Shown here piece after piece: positions 35,566 to 48,274 of a stretch of 64,000 bases of DNA (position 1 is the stretch's first letter; each line of letters starts with the position of its first letter). The stretch is from Moringa oleifera. Its lineage: Eukaryota > Streptophyta > Magnoliopsida > Brassicales > Moringaceae. The notes below the pieces were generated by a model that did no database searches, had not been told where the DNA came from, and saw nothing but the letters and a program-made list of their open reading frames with translations. The DNA is taken from positions 2,480,001 to 2,544,000 of the forward strand of contig JAJFZO010000799.1 in NCBI GenBank assembly GCA_021397835.1, given 5' to 3'. The position numbers and the translations under genes were made by a program.

Positions 35566-36781
35566 TGATAGAATGCATAATAATCATATATATTATTATA
35601 TTTTCTCATATTTTATTGGTTATAAATGATTAAATCTTGGATTTTGACTATGTTTTATATTTAGTAGGGTAGATTAAAGAATTCAACTAAGGTGGACTCA
35701 AATTCATTATTTGGAGATAAAAAGTTGAACTTCCAAAAGATGTGGATGAACTAAAAGATGTCTTTGGATAAGGCGCTAGCACACCTAATTGCATTGGAAT
35801 TTCACCGAGCCAAGACTTTATCTTTTATTTAAAAAGTACTTGTAAAATTTTATCTTTATGTTAATTTATCTTTAAGAGTCCTAGTTAAAATAGATTATTA
35901 TGTTTAAGGATTATTATATAAAAGGGAGGCATTCCCTTCAAAGGGGTAGCAAGAGTTTATTTTTTACCTTTCTCTTTTCTTAGGTTTTTTTTTTCTTTTC
36001 ATGGATTGCTAAACATCTTTTTCGGTCAAAGGATAATCAAGGGGTTTGATTCTTCAAAATTATGAGATCTAACTAATTTTATTTGTTCTTTATTTCTTCA
36101 TTATTTATTTATCTTCTGTACTTATTGAAAATATTATTTTGGTTGATTGCAACATAAAAGGCCCTTTGTTTAATCATCAAAATAATAGATTACTAATTAG
36201 AAGTTTAAATCCGTAATTATTTAAAGGTTCTAATATAAGTAGTAAATAACATAGTTGATTGCAAAAGAGGCTTTCAATTTATGTTATGAAAATATATAAT
36301 CTAGTTTAAATAAACTACACATGTGTTTATTAGCTAAAATTGGTAGTTTTTCTAATTCTTAATGCTATTGATAAATTAAATCCTAAGATCGTATCTAGAG
36401 TTATTTATTGATAAGAGAAATAATAAGAGATTGTATCTTGATTATCAAAGCAGTAAGGAAAAACAGGTTGTTAGATGGTACCAATAACGATAACTAATTC
36501 AGTGAAGATTAAAAGATTTTTATCTTTGCATCAATGATCAATTCCTGAATCAAACCTGAAATTATTCCTTTAACTGGATACTTTATTACATTAATTTTTC
36601 CTTTCTTGTTATTCTTATTTGATCTACTTTTAACTCCTCAAACCCTCTTTTTCTTTTATTTTATTTTACAAAAAATAAATCTAATCAATCTTTATGGAAA
36701 CGACCTTGCTCATCTATACTGCAAGTTTAATATTTTGAGCAAGAATTTAAGAATTTAATTTGTTGGTCTCGACAACCAACA
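35566..36781 (+). repeat. 5' LTR of nested gypsy element
   Basis: 1,216 bp from TGATAGAATGC to CAACCAACA. A likely promoter lies around 35915 (ATTATATAAAAGGGAGG), which resembles a TATA box and is kept in all three LTRs of this family in the window. Confidence 0.93.
35911..35929 (+). promoter_or_regulatory. Probable TATA box of the 5' LTR
   Basis: TATTATATAAAAGGGAGG; the same word occurs in the 3' LTR near 44247 and, as TATTATATAAAGGGGAGG, in the left-edge LTR near 1996. Confidence 0.55.
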
Positions 36782-36786
36782 ATTTT

Positions 36787-36804
36787 TGGTGCCGTTGCCG
36801 GGGA
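36787..36804 (+). other. Primer binding site, tRNA-Asp type
   Basis: TGGTGCCGTTGCCGGGGA begins five bases after the LTR and matches the complement of the 3' end of plant tRNA-Asp (TGGCGCCGTTGCCGGGGA) with one difference, a C-to-T change. Confidence 0.88.
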
Positions 36805-36959
36805 TTAGTTTTAATTAGATTTATTTTAATGCTCTGTTCTTCTCATGCAGGTGATCTAGTTTCATACGATTCTAAGATTGAAAAGACAGCAAAAAGATTC
36901 AAGAAGAAAGCTAATTACGAAGTCAACAAAAATCTTTATCTTCATCTTTTGGATTGAAT

Positions 36960-38467
36960 TTAGCACTTGATTTAGTAGATTCCTTTGGTGATTCTGAAAT
37001 AAAACAAGATATGGCTATTGAAGAGAGAACTTTAAGGTAATTGGTTGCACCAGAAGTAAATCAGCAGCCACTCTGCATTCAACATCCAATTTTACAAGTA
37101 GATTTTGAGTTAAAGTCTAGTTTGATCCATTTGCTCCCTAAGTTTCACGGCTTTGAGAATGAAGATCCTCACAACCATTTAAAAGAATTCCATGTGGTAT
37201 GCTCAAGCCTAAAACCATAAGGAGTAACTGAAGATGAGATCAAATTATGTGCTTTTTCATTCTCACTGACCAAAAAAGTAAAGAATTGGTTATTTTATTT
37301 ACTTTCTGGTTCTGTGACCACATGGATAAAGATGGTAAAACTTTTTCTTGATAAATTTTCCCTGCTTCACGAGCTGCTAACATTAGAAGGGAAATATGTG
37401 GAATAAAGCAAAAAGATATTGAAACCCTTCATGAGTATCGAGAAAGATTTAAACAATTGTGTGCAAGTTGTCCTTAACATGGAATTTCTGAACAACTTAT
37501 CATTCAGTATTTTTTTGAAGGATTACTACCCATGGAAAGAAGCATGATGGATGTAGCTAGTGGAAGTGCTATAGTAAATAAAACTCCTCGTGAAGCTAGA
37601 GATTTGATTTTCACCATGGCTGCTAACTCACAACAATTTGGATTTAGACAAGATACATCTTTGAAAAGGATTAATGAGGTATATATTTCTTCTCTTGAAA
37701 ATCAAATAGCCAATCTAACTTCTCTTGTTCAATAATTGGCTGTAGGAAATATGCAACAAGCTAAATCTTGTGGGATTTGTGCTGCTACTGACCATCCAAC
37801 TGACATGTATCCTACACTTCAAGATGATCCTTATAGGGATGCTAATGTAGTTGGAGGATTTTCAGGTCCACCACAAAGGAAGTATGACCCTTATTCAAAT
37901 ACATACAACTTAGGATGGAAGGATCATCCCAATCTTAGTTAAGGAGCAAGACCTCGATTTCAATCTTGACAACCAGCTGCACCACCACAACCTCATCCAA
38001 GTTCAGGTATGTCTCTTGAAGAGATTGCTAAATCACTTACATTTAATACACAACAATTTCAGCAGAAGACAAGAACAAGTATTAAAAAGTTAGAGGATCA
38101 AGTAGGTCAACTAGTATCTTCAATGAACAAATTGGAATCTCAAGGAAAATTGCCTTCACAAACTATTGTCAACCCAAAACAGAATGCTAGTGCAAATATC
38201 TTGAGAAGTGGAACTGAGTTAAAAGAACCTAGTAAGACCACCAAAGGACGCATCTCAAAAGAAGAGACTAAAAAAGAAGTAGTTCCTCAACCAGAGCTTG
38301 AAGGATCTAACAGAGAGCAACCAAAAACTTCCTTGCTAATTCCTCTCTTTCCTTCTAGATTATCTAAATCTAAGAAGAATGAGGAGGAAGAAAAGGATAT
38401 TTTTGATACCATTCACAAGGTCGAGGTAAATATTCCTTTACTTGATGCAATTAAACAGGTACCTTGA
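36960..38467 (+). pseudogene. gag of nested gypsy element
   Basis: Capsid-type retrotransposon gag. Recognisable segments: QPLCIQHPILQ, LPKFHGFENEDPHNHLKEF, LLSGSVTTW, then a long clean part from 37532 (SMMDVASGSAIVNKTPREA, FTMAANSQQFG) and a Cys-His stretch (CGICAATDHPTDMYP) at about 37767. The charged part 38009-38467 (MSLEEIAKSL, QQFQQKTRTSIKKLEDQ) is a probable coiled coil. Stops (for example TAA near 37039, TAG near 37732, TAA near 37941) and small frameshifts break it. Confidence 0.88.
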
Positions 38468-38479
38468 TATACCAAATAT

Positions 38480-41400
38480 TTGAAAAAGTTATGCACCAAT
38501 AAGAGAAAATCAAAAGGTAATGAATTTGTAAGTACGGGGGACAATGTTTCAGCTGTTCTTCAAAAAAAATTACCTCCTAAATGTAAGGACCTAGGTATGT
38601 TTACTATTCCTTGCAAAGTTGATAATGTTAAGATTGAGAAAGCGATGTTAGATCTAGGTGCTTCAACAAATGTCATGCCATTATCCATTTACTCATCTTT
38701 GAACGCTGGACCATTAAAAAAAACTGGTGTGATTATTCAACTTACTGATAGATCTAATGTATATCCTGAGGAAGATGTTTTGGTACAAGTCAATGGATTG
38801 ATTTTTTCTGTTGATTTTTATGTGCTTAATATGGAGGAAGATGATTCATTTAACTCATTAATTTTGCTAGGAAGACCATTTCTAAAAACATCCAAGACAA
38901 AAATTGATGTGCATGATGGTACACTCACAATGGAATTTGATGGTGAAATTATTAAATTTAATATTTATGATGCCACGAGATATCTTAGTGATTTATCTTC
39001 TGTTTTTGCTATGGATGTTATTGAACCTTTAGCACAGAAAATTTTTGATTTAAGTGATGAAAATAAGTTAAAAGTTATACTTAACAAGAGTTTAAGTTTT
39101 GGAAGATCACAAAAAATCTTACAAAAGTTTACATTGGATTTAAACTTGCAGGATACAATTCATGAATTGGAATCACTACAACCTATGAGGTATGATGTTT
39201 CTTATATTGATTTGCCTCTTTCTCACACAAAACTACTTCTTTTTATTATACAAGCACAAAAATTAGAGCTAAAACCCCTACCAGATCATTTAAAGTATGT
39301 CTTTTTAGGAGAAAAATAAACTCTTTCAATCATAATCTCTAATAAACTTTCTATCTTGGAGGAAGAAAAATTGACTCGAGTACTTAAAGAGTATAAAAAG
39401 GCCATTGGTTGGACCATAACCGATATTAAGGGATTGAATCCTTCCACATGCATGCATAGGATACTATTAAAGGAAGATTGTAAACCTTTCAGGTAACCCA
39501 ACGTAGATTGAATCTGCCTATGATAGAAGTGGCAAAGAAAGAAATCTTGAAGCTTCTTGATGCGGGTATGATCTATGCAATTTCAAATAGTAAATAAGTA
39601 TGTCCAATTCAAGTTGTTCCAAAGAAAACAGGTATAACAACAATAGAAAATCCTGATGGTAAGTTAATACCCACTCGTATTCAAAATGGATGGAGGGTAT
39701 GTATAGACTATAAGAAGTTAAATGCATCAACTAAAAAAGATCATTTTCCTCTTCCATTTATTGGTCAAATGCTGGAAAGATTAGTAGGTCATACCTATTA
39801 TTGTTATATTGATGGTTATTTAGGTTTTCATCAAATCCCTGTTGCACCTGAAGATCAAGAGAAAACCACATTCACATGCCCGTTTGGTACTTTTGCATAT
39901 CGACGCATGCCATTTGGACTTTGTAACTCTTCTGCTAAATTTTAGAAGTGTATGGTTAGTATATTTTTTGATTATATAGAGAACATCATAAAGGTATTTA
40001 TGGATGACTTTACAGTCTATGGTGATTCTTTTGATGCATGTTTAACTAACCTTACAAAAGCACTTAAAAGATGCATAGAAAAGAACCTTGTTTTAAATTA
40101 TGAAAAGTGTCACTTTATGGTTAATCAAGGTATTATTCTAGGACATGTTGTATCCTCTAAGGGAATTGAAGTTGATAAAGCTAAGGTAAAAATTATAAAA
40201 TCTTTATCTTATCCCGCAACTGTGCGGGAAGTTCATCCTTTTCTTGGACACGCAGGATTCTATCGATGATTTATCAAGGATTTTTCCAAGATCACTAAAC
40301 CCTTATGTAGGTTACTACAAAAAGATGTGGTGTTCGAATTGGATGAGGCATTGAAAGATGTTTTTGACAAGTTAAAGGATATGTTAACAATCGCACAAAA
40401 ATCTAATCACCAAATTGGAATCTTCCATTTGAGATCATGTGTGATGCAAGCAATCATGCAATTGGTGCTGTTCTTGGACAGAGAATTGGAAGAACTCTTC
40501 ATGTCATTTATTATGCTTTAAGAATACTTGATAGTGCATAAAGCAATTATTCCACAACAAAAAAAGAACTTTTATCCATTGTATTTGCTTTAGAAAATTT
40601 TCGCTCATATGTACTTGGTACTAAAGTGATTGTTTATTCTGATCATGTAGCTCTCAAGTACTTACTCTCGAAGAAGGAGGCAAAACCTAGACTTATTCGG
40701 TGGAGACTTTTGCTACAAGAGTTTGATTTGGAGATACGTGATAAAAAGGGTGCAAAAAATTTGGTTGCGGATTATTTTAGCTGGTTAACTACAGGTGAAG
40801 AGTCATCACCATTAAAAGACGACTTTCCAGATGAGTATCTTTTTTTCATTCATAAGACAAGGCCCTGATATGCTAATATTGCTAATTACTTAGTTATTGG
40901 AATATTACCAAGTGATTTATCTAGGGTTCAGAAAGACAAAATTAAAAAAGATGCTAAATGTTATGTTTGGGATGACCCTTACTTATGAAAATATTGTTTT
41001 GATCAAATTATTCGAAGGAGCGTGGCTGAACATGAAATTAATTCTATTTTAAAGTTGTCATTCGTATGCATGTGGAGGACATTTTGGTCCTAAGAGAACA
41101 ACTCGTAAGATATTAGAGTGTGGATTATTTTAGCCTACTATATTTCATTATTCATATATATCTTGTAAGACTTGTGAACAATGTCAGAAAACTGGAAATT
41201 TAGGACATAGAGATCAAATGCCACTTACCTTTATCTTTGTTTGTGAAATATTTGATGTATAGGGTATTTCCTTCATGGGTCCTTTTCTTTCTTCTTGCAA
41301 TAATATTTATATCCTGCTTGTTGTGGATTATGTGTCAAAATGAGTGGAAGCTAAAGCTACTCGTACTAATGATGCTAAAATGGCTGTAGATTTTTTCAAA

Positions 41401-42138
41401 ACTCATATTTTTGTTAGGTTTGGGACACCTAGGGCTATAATAAGTGATTGTGGAACTCACTTTTGCAATAGAGTGGTGGAAGCTTTAATGAAGAAGTATA
41501 ATGTTACCAATCGAATCTCTACTACTTATCATTCGCAGACAAATGGACAAGTTGAAGTATTTAATAGAGAAATCAAGTCTATACTTGAGAAGACTATCAA
41601 CCCAAATAAGAAGGATTAGAGTATGCGACTTGATGATGCACTATAGGCTTATTGAACATCCTATAAGACCCCTATAAGTATGTCTCCTTACCGTTTGGTA
41701 TTGGACAAACCATGTCATCTTCCAATAGAATTAGAACACAGGGCATATTGGGTCATAAAATAGTGCAACCTAAGAATGGGTGAAGCAGGTGAATTGAGAA
41801 AACTACAATTATAAGAACTAGAAAAAATTCATAATGATGCTTATAAGAGCTCAAAAATATATAAGGAAAAGATGAAGGCCTACCATGATTGCATGATTTC
41901 CAGAAAAACTTTCTATGTTGGTTAAAAAGTTATTCTTTATCATTCTAAGCTGAAATTATTTCCTGGTAAGTTACATTCTAGATGGTTAGGGCTTTTTACT
42001 TTTACTAATGTGTTTTCTCATGGTGCAGTTGAGATTCAAATTCCAGATACCAGTAAGATTTTTAAGGTCAATGGCCACCACTTAAAGCCTTTTCATGAAG
42101 GCTTTCAAGCACATGATGTTGATAAAGTTGATTTATAA
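38480..42138 (+). pseudogene. pol of nested gypsy element (protease, RT, RNase H, integrase)
   Basis: Protease with LDLGAST near 38650 in a 279-residue clean frame (38480-39319). Reverse transcriptase: GWRVCIDYKKLNAST, FTCPFGTFAYRRMPFGLCN, and FMDDF near 39995 in place of the usual YVDDF/YMDDF. RNase [13 protein letters not shown] near 40633. Integrase: HFGPKRTTRKI and CKTCEQCQK zinc finger (41070-41200), then VVDYVSK, PRAIISDCGTHF and YHSQTNGQVEVFNREIK (41320-41590). Stops at conserved Trp positions: 41131, 41260, 41341, 41617 and 41644; a TAG replaces Gln near 39943; a frameshift lies near 39495. Ends with [11 protein letters not shown] and TAA at 42136-42138. Confidence 0.92.
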
Positions 42139-43901
42139 TATTCGACTTATAATTAAGAATCGGCAACGTCTAGCCAAAGACGTTAAAGAAAGGTGCTTTT
42201 TGAGAGGCAACCTAAAATTTTATTTTTTTAATAATTTATTTTTGTTTTTAAAAAATAAATAATATATATATATATATAAGAGATAAGGTTGATGGTTAAA
42301 GGCATATCACACCTTTCCAAGGCAACATGATGAAGTAACTTGAATGCATCTGACAACAATTGTCAAGAATGAAATTCGATGAGAGAGCACTCTATGACAA
42401 GATGGAATTCGATCCACCTTTCTCATCTCCCCAGCGATAAACGAAGTCTCTATAATGCTTGATATATTCAGGGAGTTTTCTACTTCTCTTATTCTTTTAT
42501 CATTTTTAAGCATTTATTTTTAATACATTGAGGACAATGTATGATCTAGGGGGGAGAGTCTTTAACATGCTTTTTTTTTTTTTGCCATTTTTTTCTAAAA
42601 TGTTTAAAATCTAAGAAAATTTTGCTCTAAAAGGTACTTAATTTGTGTTTGTGATCTCTCTCTTCTGAGTTTTAGATCCTTCCAATGTTTGTTTAAAAAA
42701 AAAAAAGTTTTATGTGTGCAAATACGACTTTAAATTCTCATTTACTATACTATGATTAGTTACTTTTGATGATATATTGGATTGAAAATTGTATGAGATC
42801 TAACACGTATAACGTTTTTTGGTGAGTTTTGGGCCAATGAGCATATATTACATTATGCTCAATTTTCTTCTTTGTGTGTGTCATACATAGTTAATTTTTC
42901 TAGAACTTGCTTTGTTATACATGTCAAATCATTCCTTTGAAGAATTAGATGCGTTTAATCATAAGGGTATTTAAGTCAAAACTATCTTCTTCAAAATATT
43001 TTGCTGTTTTTGAAAAGCCTACCATATTCATATACCCCTAGAGAGCCAACTTTGAGCCTTAGCCTTTTCTTTGGAATTTAACCTTAATACAAGTCATAAT
43101 AACCATTCTTTTGATTTTTCTTTTAAACCTTGATTGAAGGATTATATGAGCTTACTCATATAAAACTTTCACTTATCTTAGAAAAAAATTTCGAAATATT
43201 AAGAATCAATGGTACAAGTTACAAAAAAAAAAAAAGAAAGAAGAAAAAAAGAAGAAAAAAGAATTAAAAAAAAAAGATGTGAGAAAGATCCAGAGACAAA
43301 AAAAAAAAAAAGAAGGAGAAAGAAATCTGAAAAAAAAAACAATAAAAAAAATCTAAAAGGGAGTGAGAAAAAAAATGGTATAAATTCTCAAAACATAGAT
43401 GTGTGCAATGTGATTGAAGCAATCTTTTGATGTTACGTCATAAAGTTTTGTATGATTCCTTCAATTCCATTAACCCAAAACCCTTTTATCATACCTTACC
43501 TAAGCCCCATTACGACTCATTTCAAAACTCTTAGATTTTTTCATTTCAATTCATTCATTGGTAAAAGAGACATGATATAAAAGCAAGCTTATGGTAAAAG
43601 TTTTCTATGTATTGACTTGAGAGCTTATTGAAATGTTCCTCCTAAAACACTTTGACTAAATGAGTGAATCTAAGGAGAGGATGTTAGATCTTATGGATTT
43701 CAAGTTTAATAAAATCACTAAGGTGATTACTAATCATATATGTTATTAAGAGAATTCTTTTATGATCTTATGTTTTAATGCATGAAAGAATATATTATTT
43801 TGGATGAGCAAAGGAAGAAGAAGGAAGGATGATGAGGTGAGATGATGAGCTTGAATTATTGTATGCTTGAGGACAAGCATTATTTTAAGTGTGGGGGAAT
43901 T
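42139..43901 (+). other. 3' untranslated internal region of nested gypsy element
   Basis: No coding sequence. Contains a (TA)n run near 42257-42278, an A/G-rich block at 43225-43370 that gives a spurious Lys-rich frame, and ends in the polypurine tract 43891-43901. Matches 1-1652 closely. Confidence 0.85.
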
Positions 43902-45114
43902 TGATAGAATGCATAATAATCATATATATTATTATATTTTCTCATATTTTATTGGTTGTAGATGATTAAATCTTGGATTTTGACTATGTTTTATATTTAG
44001 TAGGGTGGATTAAAGAATTCAACTAAAATGGACTCAAATTCATTATTTGAAGATAAAAAGTTGAATTCCTAAGAAATGTGGATGAATTAGAAGATGTCTT
44101 TGGATAAGACGCTGGCACACTTAATTGCATTAGAATTTCATCGAATCAAGACTTTATCTTTTATTTAAAAAGTACTTGTAAAATTTTATCTTTATGTTAA
44201 TTTATCTTTAAGAGTCCTAGTTAAAATAGATTATTATGTTTAAGGATTATTATATAAAAGGGAGGCATTCCCTTCAAAGGGATAGCGAGAGTTTATTTTT
44301 CACCTTTCTCTTTTTTTAGGTTTTTTTCTTTTCTTGGATTGCTAAATATCTCTTTCGGTCAAAAGATAATCAAGGGTTTAATTCTTCAGAATTGTGAGAT
44401 TTAACTGATTATATTTTTTCTTTATTTCTTCATTGTTTATTTATCTTCTGTGCTTATTGAAAATATTATTTTGGTTGATTGCAACAAAAAAAGCCATTTG
44501 TTTAATCATCAAAATAATAGATTACTAATTAGAAGTTTAAATCTGTAATTGTTTAAACGTTCTAATATAAGTAGCAATTAACATAGTTGATTGCAAAAGA
44601 GGTTTTCAATTTATGTTATGAAAATATATAATCTAGTTTAAATAAACTACACATGCGTTTATTAGCTAGAATTGGTAGTTTTTCTAATTCTTAATACTAT
44701 TGGTAAATTAAATCCTAAGATCGTATCTAAGGTTATTTATTGATAAGAGAAATAATCAGAGATCGTATCCTGATTATCAAAGCAGTAAGGAAAAACAGGT
44801 TGTTAGGTGGTACCAACAACCATAACTAATTCAGTGAAGATTAAAAGATTTTTATCTTTGCATCAATGATCAATTCCTAAATCAAACCTGAAATTATTCC
44901 TTTGACTGGATACTTTATTACATTAATTTTTTCTTTTCTTGTTATTCTTATTTGATCTACTTTTACCTCCTCATACCCCTTTTTTCTTTTATTTTATTTT
45001 AAAAAAAATAATTTTAACCAATCTTTGTGGAAATAATCTTGCTCATCTATGCTACGAGTTTAATATTTTGAGCAAGAATTTAAGAATTTAATTTGTTGGT
45101 CTCAACAACCAACA
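43902..45114 (+). repeat. 3' LTR of nested gypsy element
   Basis: 1,213 bp, from TGATAGAATGC to CAACCAACA, preceded by the polypurine tract. The MULE transposase frame resumes just after it. Confidence 0.93.
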
Positions 45115-48100
45115 TGAAACTTGTTGGTCTCTCGATTAGGAAAAACACATTCATTTGCTGTGAAGACATACTACCAAACACATATTTGTAATAGATCATT
45201 TTACAACAAATTGATCACTGCTAGGTTTATTACAGATAAGTATATAGATTTATTTAGAAGGGAATCGAAGGTTAAGATAAGTTCTGTGATGGAGGCAGTG
45301 AAAGCAAATTTAGTTTGTGATGTTTCAAGAGGTGTTTGTATTAGAGCTAGGCAAATTGCTATGTGTAAGATATATGGAATTGAAGCACATCAATATCGAA
45401 GGCTGAAAGACTACTGTGAAGAAGTGAGAACACATAATCCAAGGAGTTCATTAATTTTAAGTGTGGATAGATTGACTCTTACATCAGACCCTGTTTTTCA
45501 GAGGATTTATGTTTGTTTAGATGATTGTATGAGGAGTTTTTTGTATGGATGTAGACCTATTATTAGTGTGGATGCATGTCATTTAAAAGGAAAGACATAA
45601 GGACAGTTAATGGCTGCAGTTGGAATTGATGCAAATAACAATATATATCCCATTACATATGCAGTGGTTGATGTTGAAACTAAAGACAGTTGGACATGGT
45701 TTCTTCAGTTGCTATTAGCGGATATTGAATACGTTAGGGCTCACAGGTGGACATTCATGTATGACAAACAAAAGGTACGTGTATATTTATTTTAAGATTA
45801 TGCAACTGTGCACAAATATGCGATTAACCAACAAACGTATGTATTTAATTGCTTACTGTTATTTCATAGATTATAGAATTGTAGTTATGCATGTGGCTTT
45901 ACTAACTTAGTATTCTACCCACTGAGTATTCTGCAGTATCATTTGAAGCTTAACATATATATACTATATGTACAAACTTATATACATACAACTTTTTCTT
46001 TTTCATACCTAACAACCTTTTCTCTTTATGCAGGGACTTGTACCTACCTTTGAAGAAATTGTCCCAGAAGCAGATGTTCGCTTCTGTGTCAGACATTTAT
46101 ATGGTTATTTTCAAAAACAATTCAAACATAAGTTCCTGAAAGACTTAATGAATTCTGCTGCAAGGGCCACAACATCTATTGAGTTTAATACCATCATGCA
46201 TACATTTAAATCTTTTGATGTGAGGGATTATGAGTGGTTATCTAAGATACCAGCCAAGCACTACTCTAGGCATGCGTTTTCAAGCAGACCTAAGTGCAAT
46301 ATGCTCTTAAACAATCTGTTTGAGATGTTTAATGCATGTGTTATGAAGGCTAGGAACAAGCCTATTTTGCAATTGTTAGAGGAGATAAGAAATTACTTGA
46401 TGGAGATGATCCATTTTAATAGGGTTTGAATGCAAAAGTGTGAAGGTTTGTTGTGTCTTAAAATACAAAGTTTTCTAGAAAAGGTCAAGATGAGGTCTAT
46501 AGTATGGGTTCCTATTTGGTTTGGAAGAGTGAAATATCAAGTCAAATCTTGCGAAGAGCAATATGTAGTTGATTTAGCTACATGGAGTTACAGCTGCAAT
46601 AAGTGGAATCTATTGATATCCCATGCACACATGCAGTTAGTGCAATTTACTATCACAAAGAAAGACCAGAAGATTATGTTGATTATTGCTACCATAAAAC
46701 CACATATCTTCGGTGTTATTCTCACTTAGTCAATGCATGTAATGGCCTAAATTTGCGGCCACAAACTCGGTTAGATCCAATTCAGCCGCCTGCTGTTAGA
46801 AGGCCATCTGAAAGTCCTAGAAAACAAAGAAGAAGAGACAATAATTAAGCAGCCCAAAATCAAAGTAAGATGTCCAAAAAGAACTATCATGTCACACGTA
46901 GTCGATGCAAAAAAACTGGACATAATGCTCGTTCATGCAAAGGTCAAGTGAAACAGGTATGTTCAATAATAATCATGAAACTTGTTGTTTATTTATTAGT
47001 TACAAAATAAGTATATCAATTATTGCATAAAAAAGGGCAAAGTAGTGGGGGTGAAACTAAAGCAGTATTCATAGGATTCAGGGTACCAATTATAACACCT
47101 TGACAAATAATTATTACATTCAATTGAATTACACTTACTAATATAGATACACTAACTTAGATGTGCTTTTGTAGAATGGTAGCCAGTCAAATACAAGTGG
47201 TCAACATTCTATGGCAATAGGTCAATCAGCCTCGGTTCATGACAGTGGCAGTGTATGAGTTTTGTTTACATTTTAGTTGCTTCAGTCATATCATTTTGTA
47301 CATGAATAATTAATGTTGCTTCATTTTTTTTCAGGGTCAGCAGTTATCAAGTGAGGCATTAACATTTGCTGAGGAGGGATTCACTGTAAGGTGTTTCAAT
47401 AACTCTACATCCATAAATAGGCAAACTGCTCAAGGTATGTTAAATCAAACTTTTTATCTTCTTTGGTGTGTTATATTTAACAATTTTTATATGATGTTTC
47501 AGCTACCCAACACCTATGCCATCCACCTAACCACACAAGACAATCATAGCAGTACCTGTGTTAGTCACTCAGCCACCTAAAGCAACAATAATACCACTCA
47601 AACCACCAAGGATCCGATAGCGACCAAATACAACTTGCAAAGTTTCAATAACATCCGAGACAGCATTAGCTCCTCCAGCTTTCATGGGACCATCCTTATC
47701 CCCAGCAGTAATGGTGCATCCACCATCATTAAGGACAACATCACCATCATCCAAGATAACACCATCTGAAACAAGGACAGCAGCACTTGGAACCTACAAG
47801 ACTTGAAGATGATTGTTTGGAATGTAATTATGGAAGTAATGACATTAGTGTGTGTACTTTGAACATTTGAAATAATTGACAGTTTATTATGTATTTGTGT
47901 TGGATATTTTCACCAATGTATTAGAACTTCATAATCAAAGTAATGTTTTCTACATTTATGATTGGTGCACATAACTTTATATTAAAATATTTTTCATTAG
48001 ATATTTTCAAGAATTTTATGAAGGGACATTAATGCAATGCTTGAATATATAAGATTCAATTAAAGTTCATTTGATCAATAATAAACTAGAATACATCCAA

Positions 48101-48274
48101 ACAAGATTAGTAACAAAAAAAAAAAAAATTCAATACTTAATTGTTCACAACAAAAGTAAATTACATCCAAATATAATTAACATGATAACATTATGTTAAT
48201 TAACTATATTGTCACATACATTATATGGAACCAATTTACAACATAAACATGCAACATCAACTTGTAACATCAAT

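Larger units (their letters stand above)
35566..45114 (+). mobile_element. Ty3/gypsy LTR retrotransposon (Athila-like), nested in the MULE
   Basis: Two LTRs, primer binding site, gag, pol and a 1.7-kb untranslated 3' region: 9,549 bp in all. By eye the first ~265 bases of the two LTRs differ at about 20 positions, mostly transitions, so the insertion is not recent. Flanking pentamers are TGGAC on the left and TGAAA on the right, which fit a decayed duplication of TGGAA (one change in each). No env-like frame was seen. Lineage is suggested by the tRNA-Asp type primer site, the LDLGAS protease and the gag signature LPKFHGFENEDPHNHLKEF. Confidence 0.94.
34784..47806 (+). pseudogene. MULE transposase (mudrA-like), split by gypsy element
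   Basis: First part 34784-35565: N-terminal domain (MVSFYFTCHLHYGG), an acidic stretch (about 35090-35230, Asp/Glu-rich) and the MuDR DNA-binding start (EAITQYGVKGGYNPKF, CRNGCGW). After the LTR element it resumes at 45115: SRLGKTHSFAVKTY, then the transposase core with ISVDACHLKG (first catalytic Asp), DSWTWFLQLL and WTFMYDKQKG; intron 45775-46033; CVRHLYGYFQKQF; a SWIM-type zinc finger (IPCTHAVSAIYYH) after a frameshift near 46612; a CCHC knuckle (RCKKTGHNARSCKG) whose first Cys has become Arg; small exons near 47175 and 47337; and a Pro/Thr-rich tail from 47503 to the stop at 47804-47806. Stops at 35444, 45598 and 46427 add to the insertion. Dead as a source of transposase. Confidence 0.92.

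Noticed and set aside
47569..47754. Reverse frame of 61 codons (Gly/Asp-rich)
   Set aside because: It lies opposite the Pro/Thr-rich last exon of the MULE transposase and mirrors its composition.
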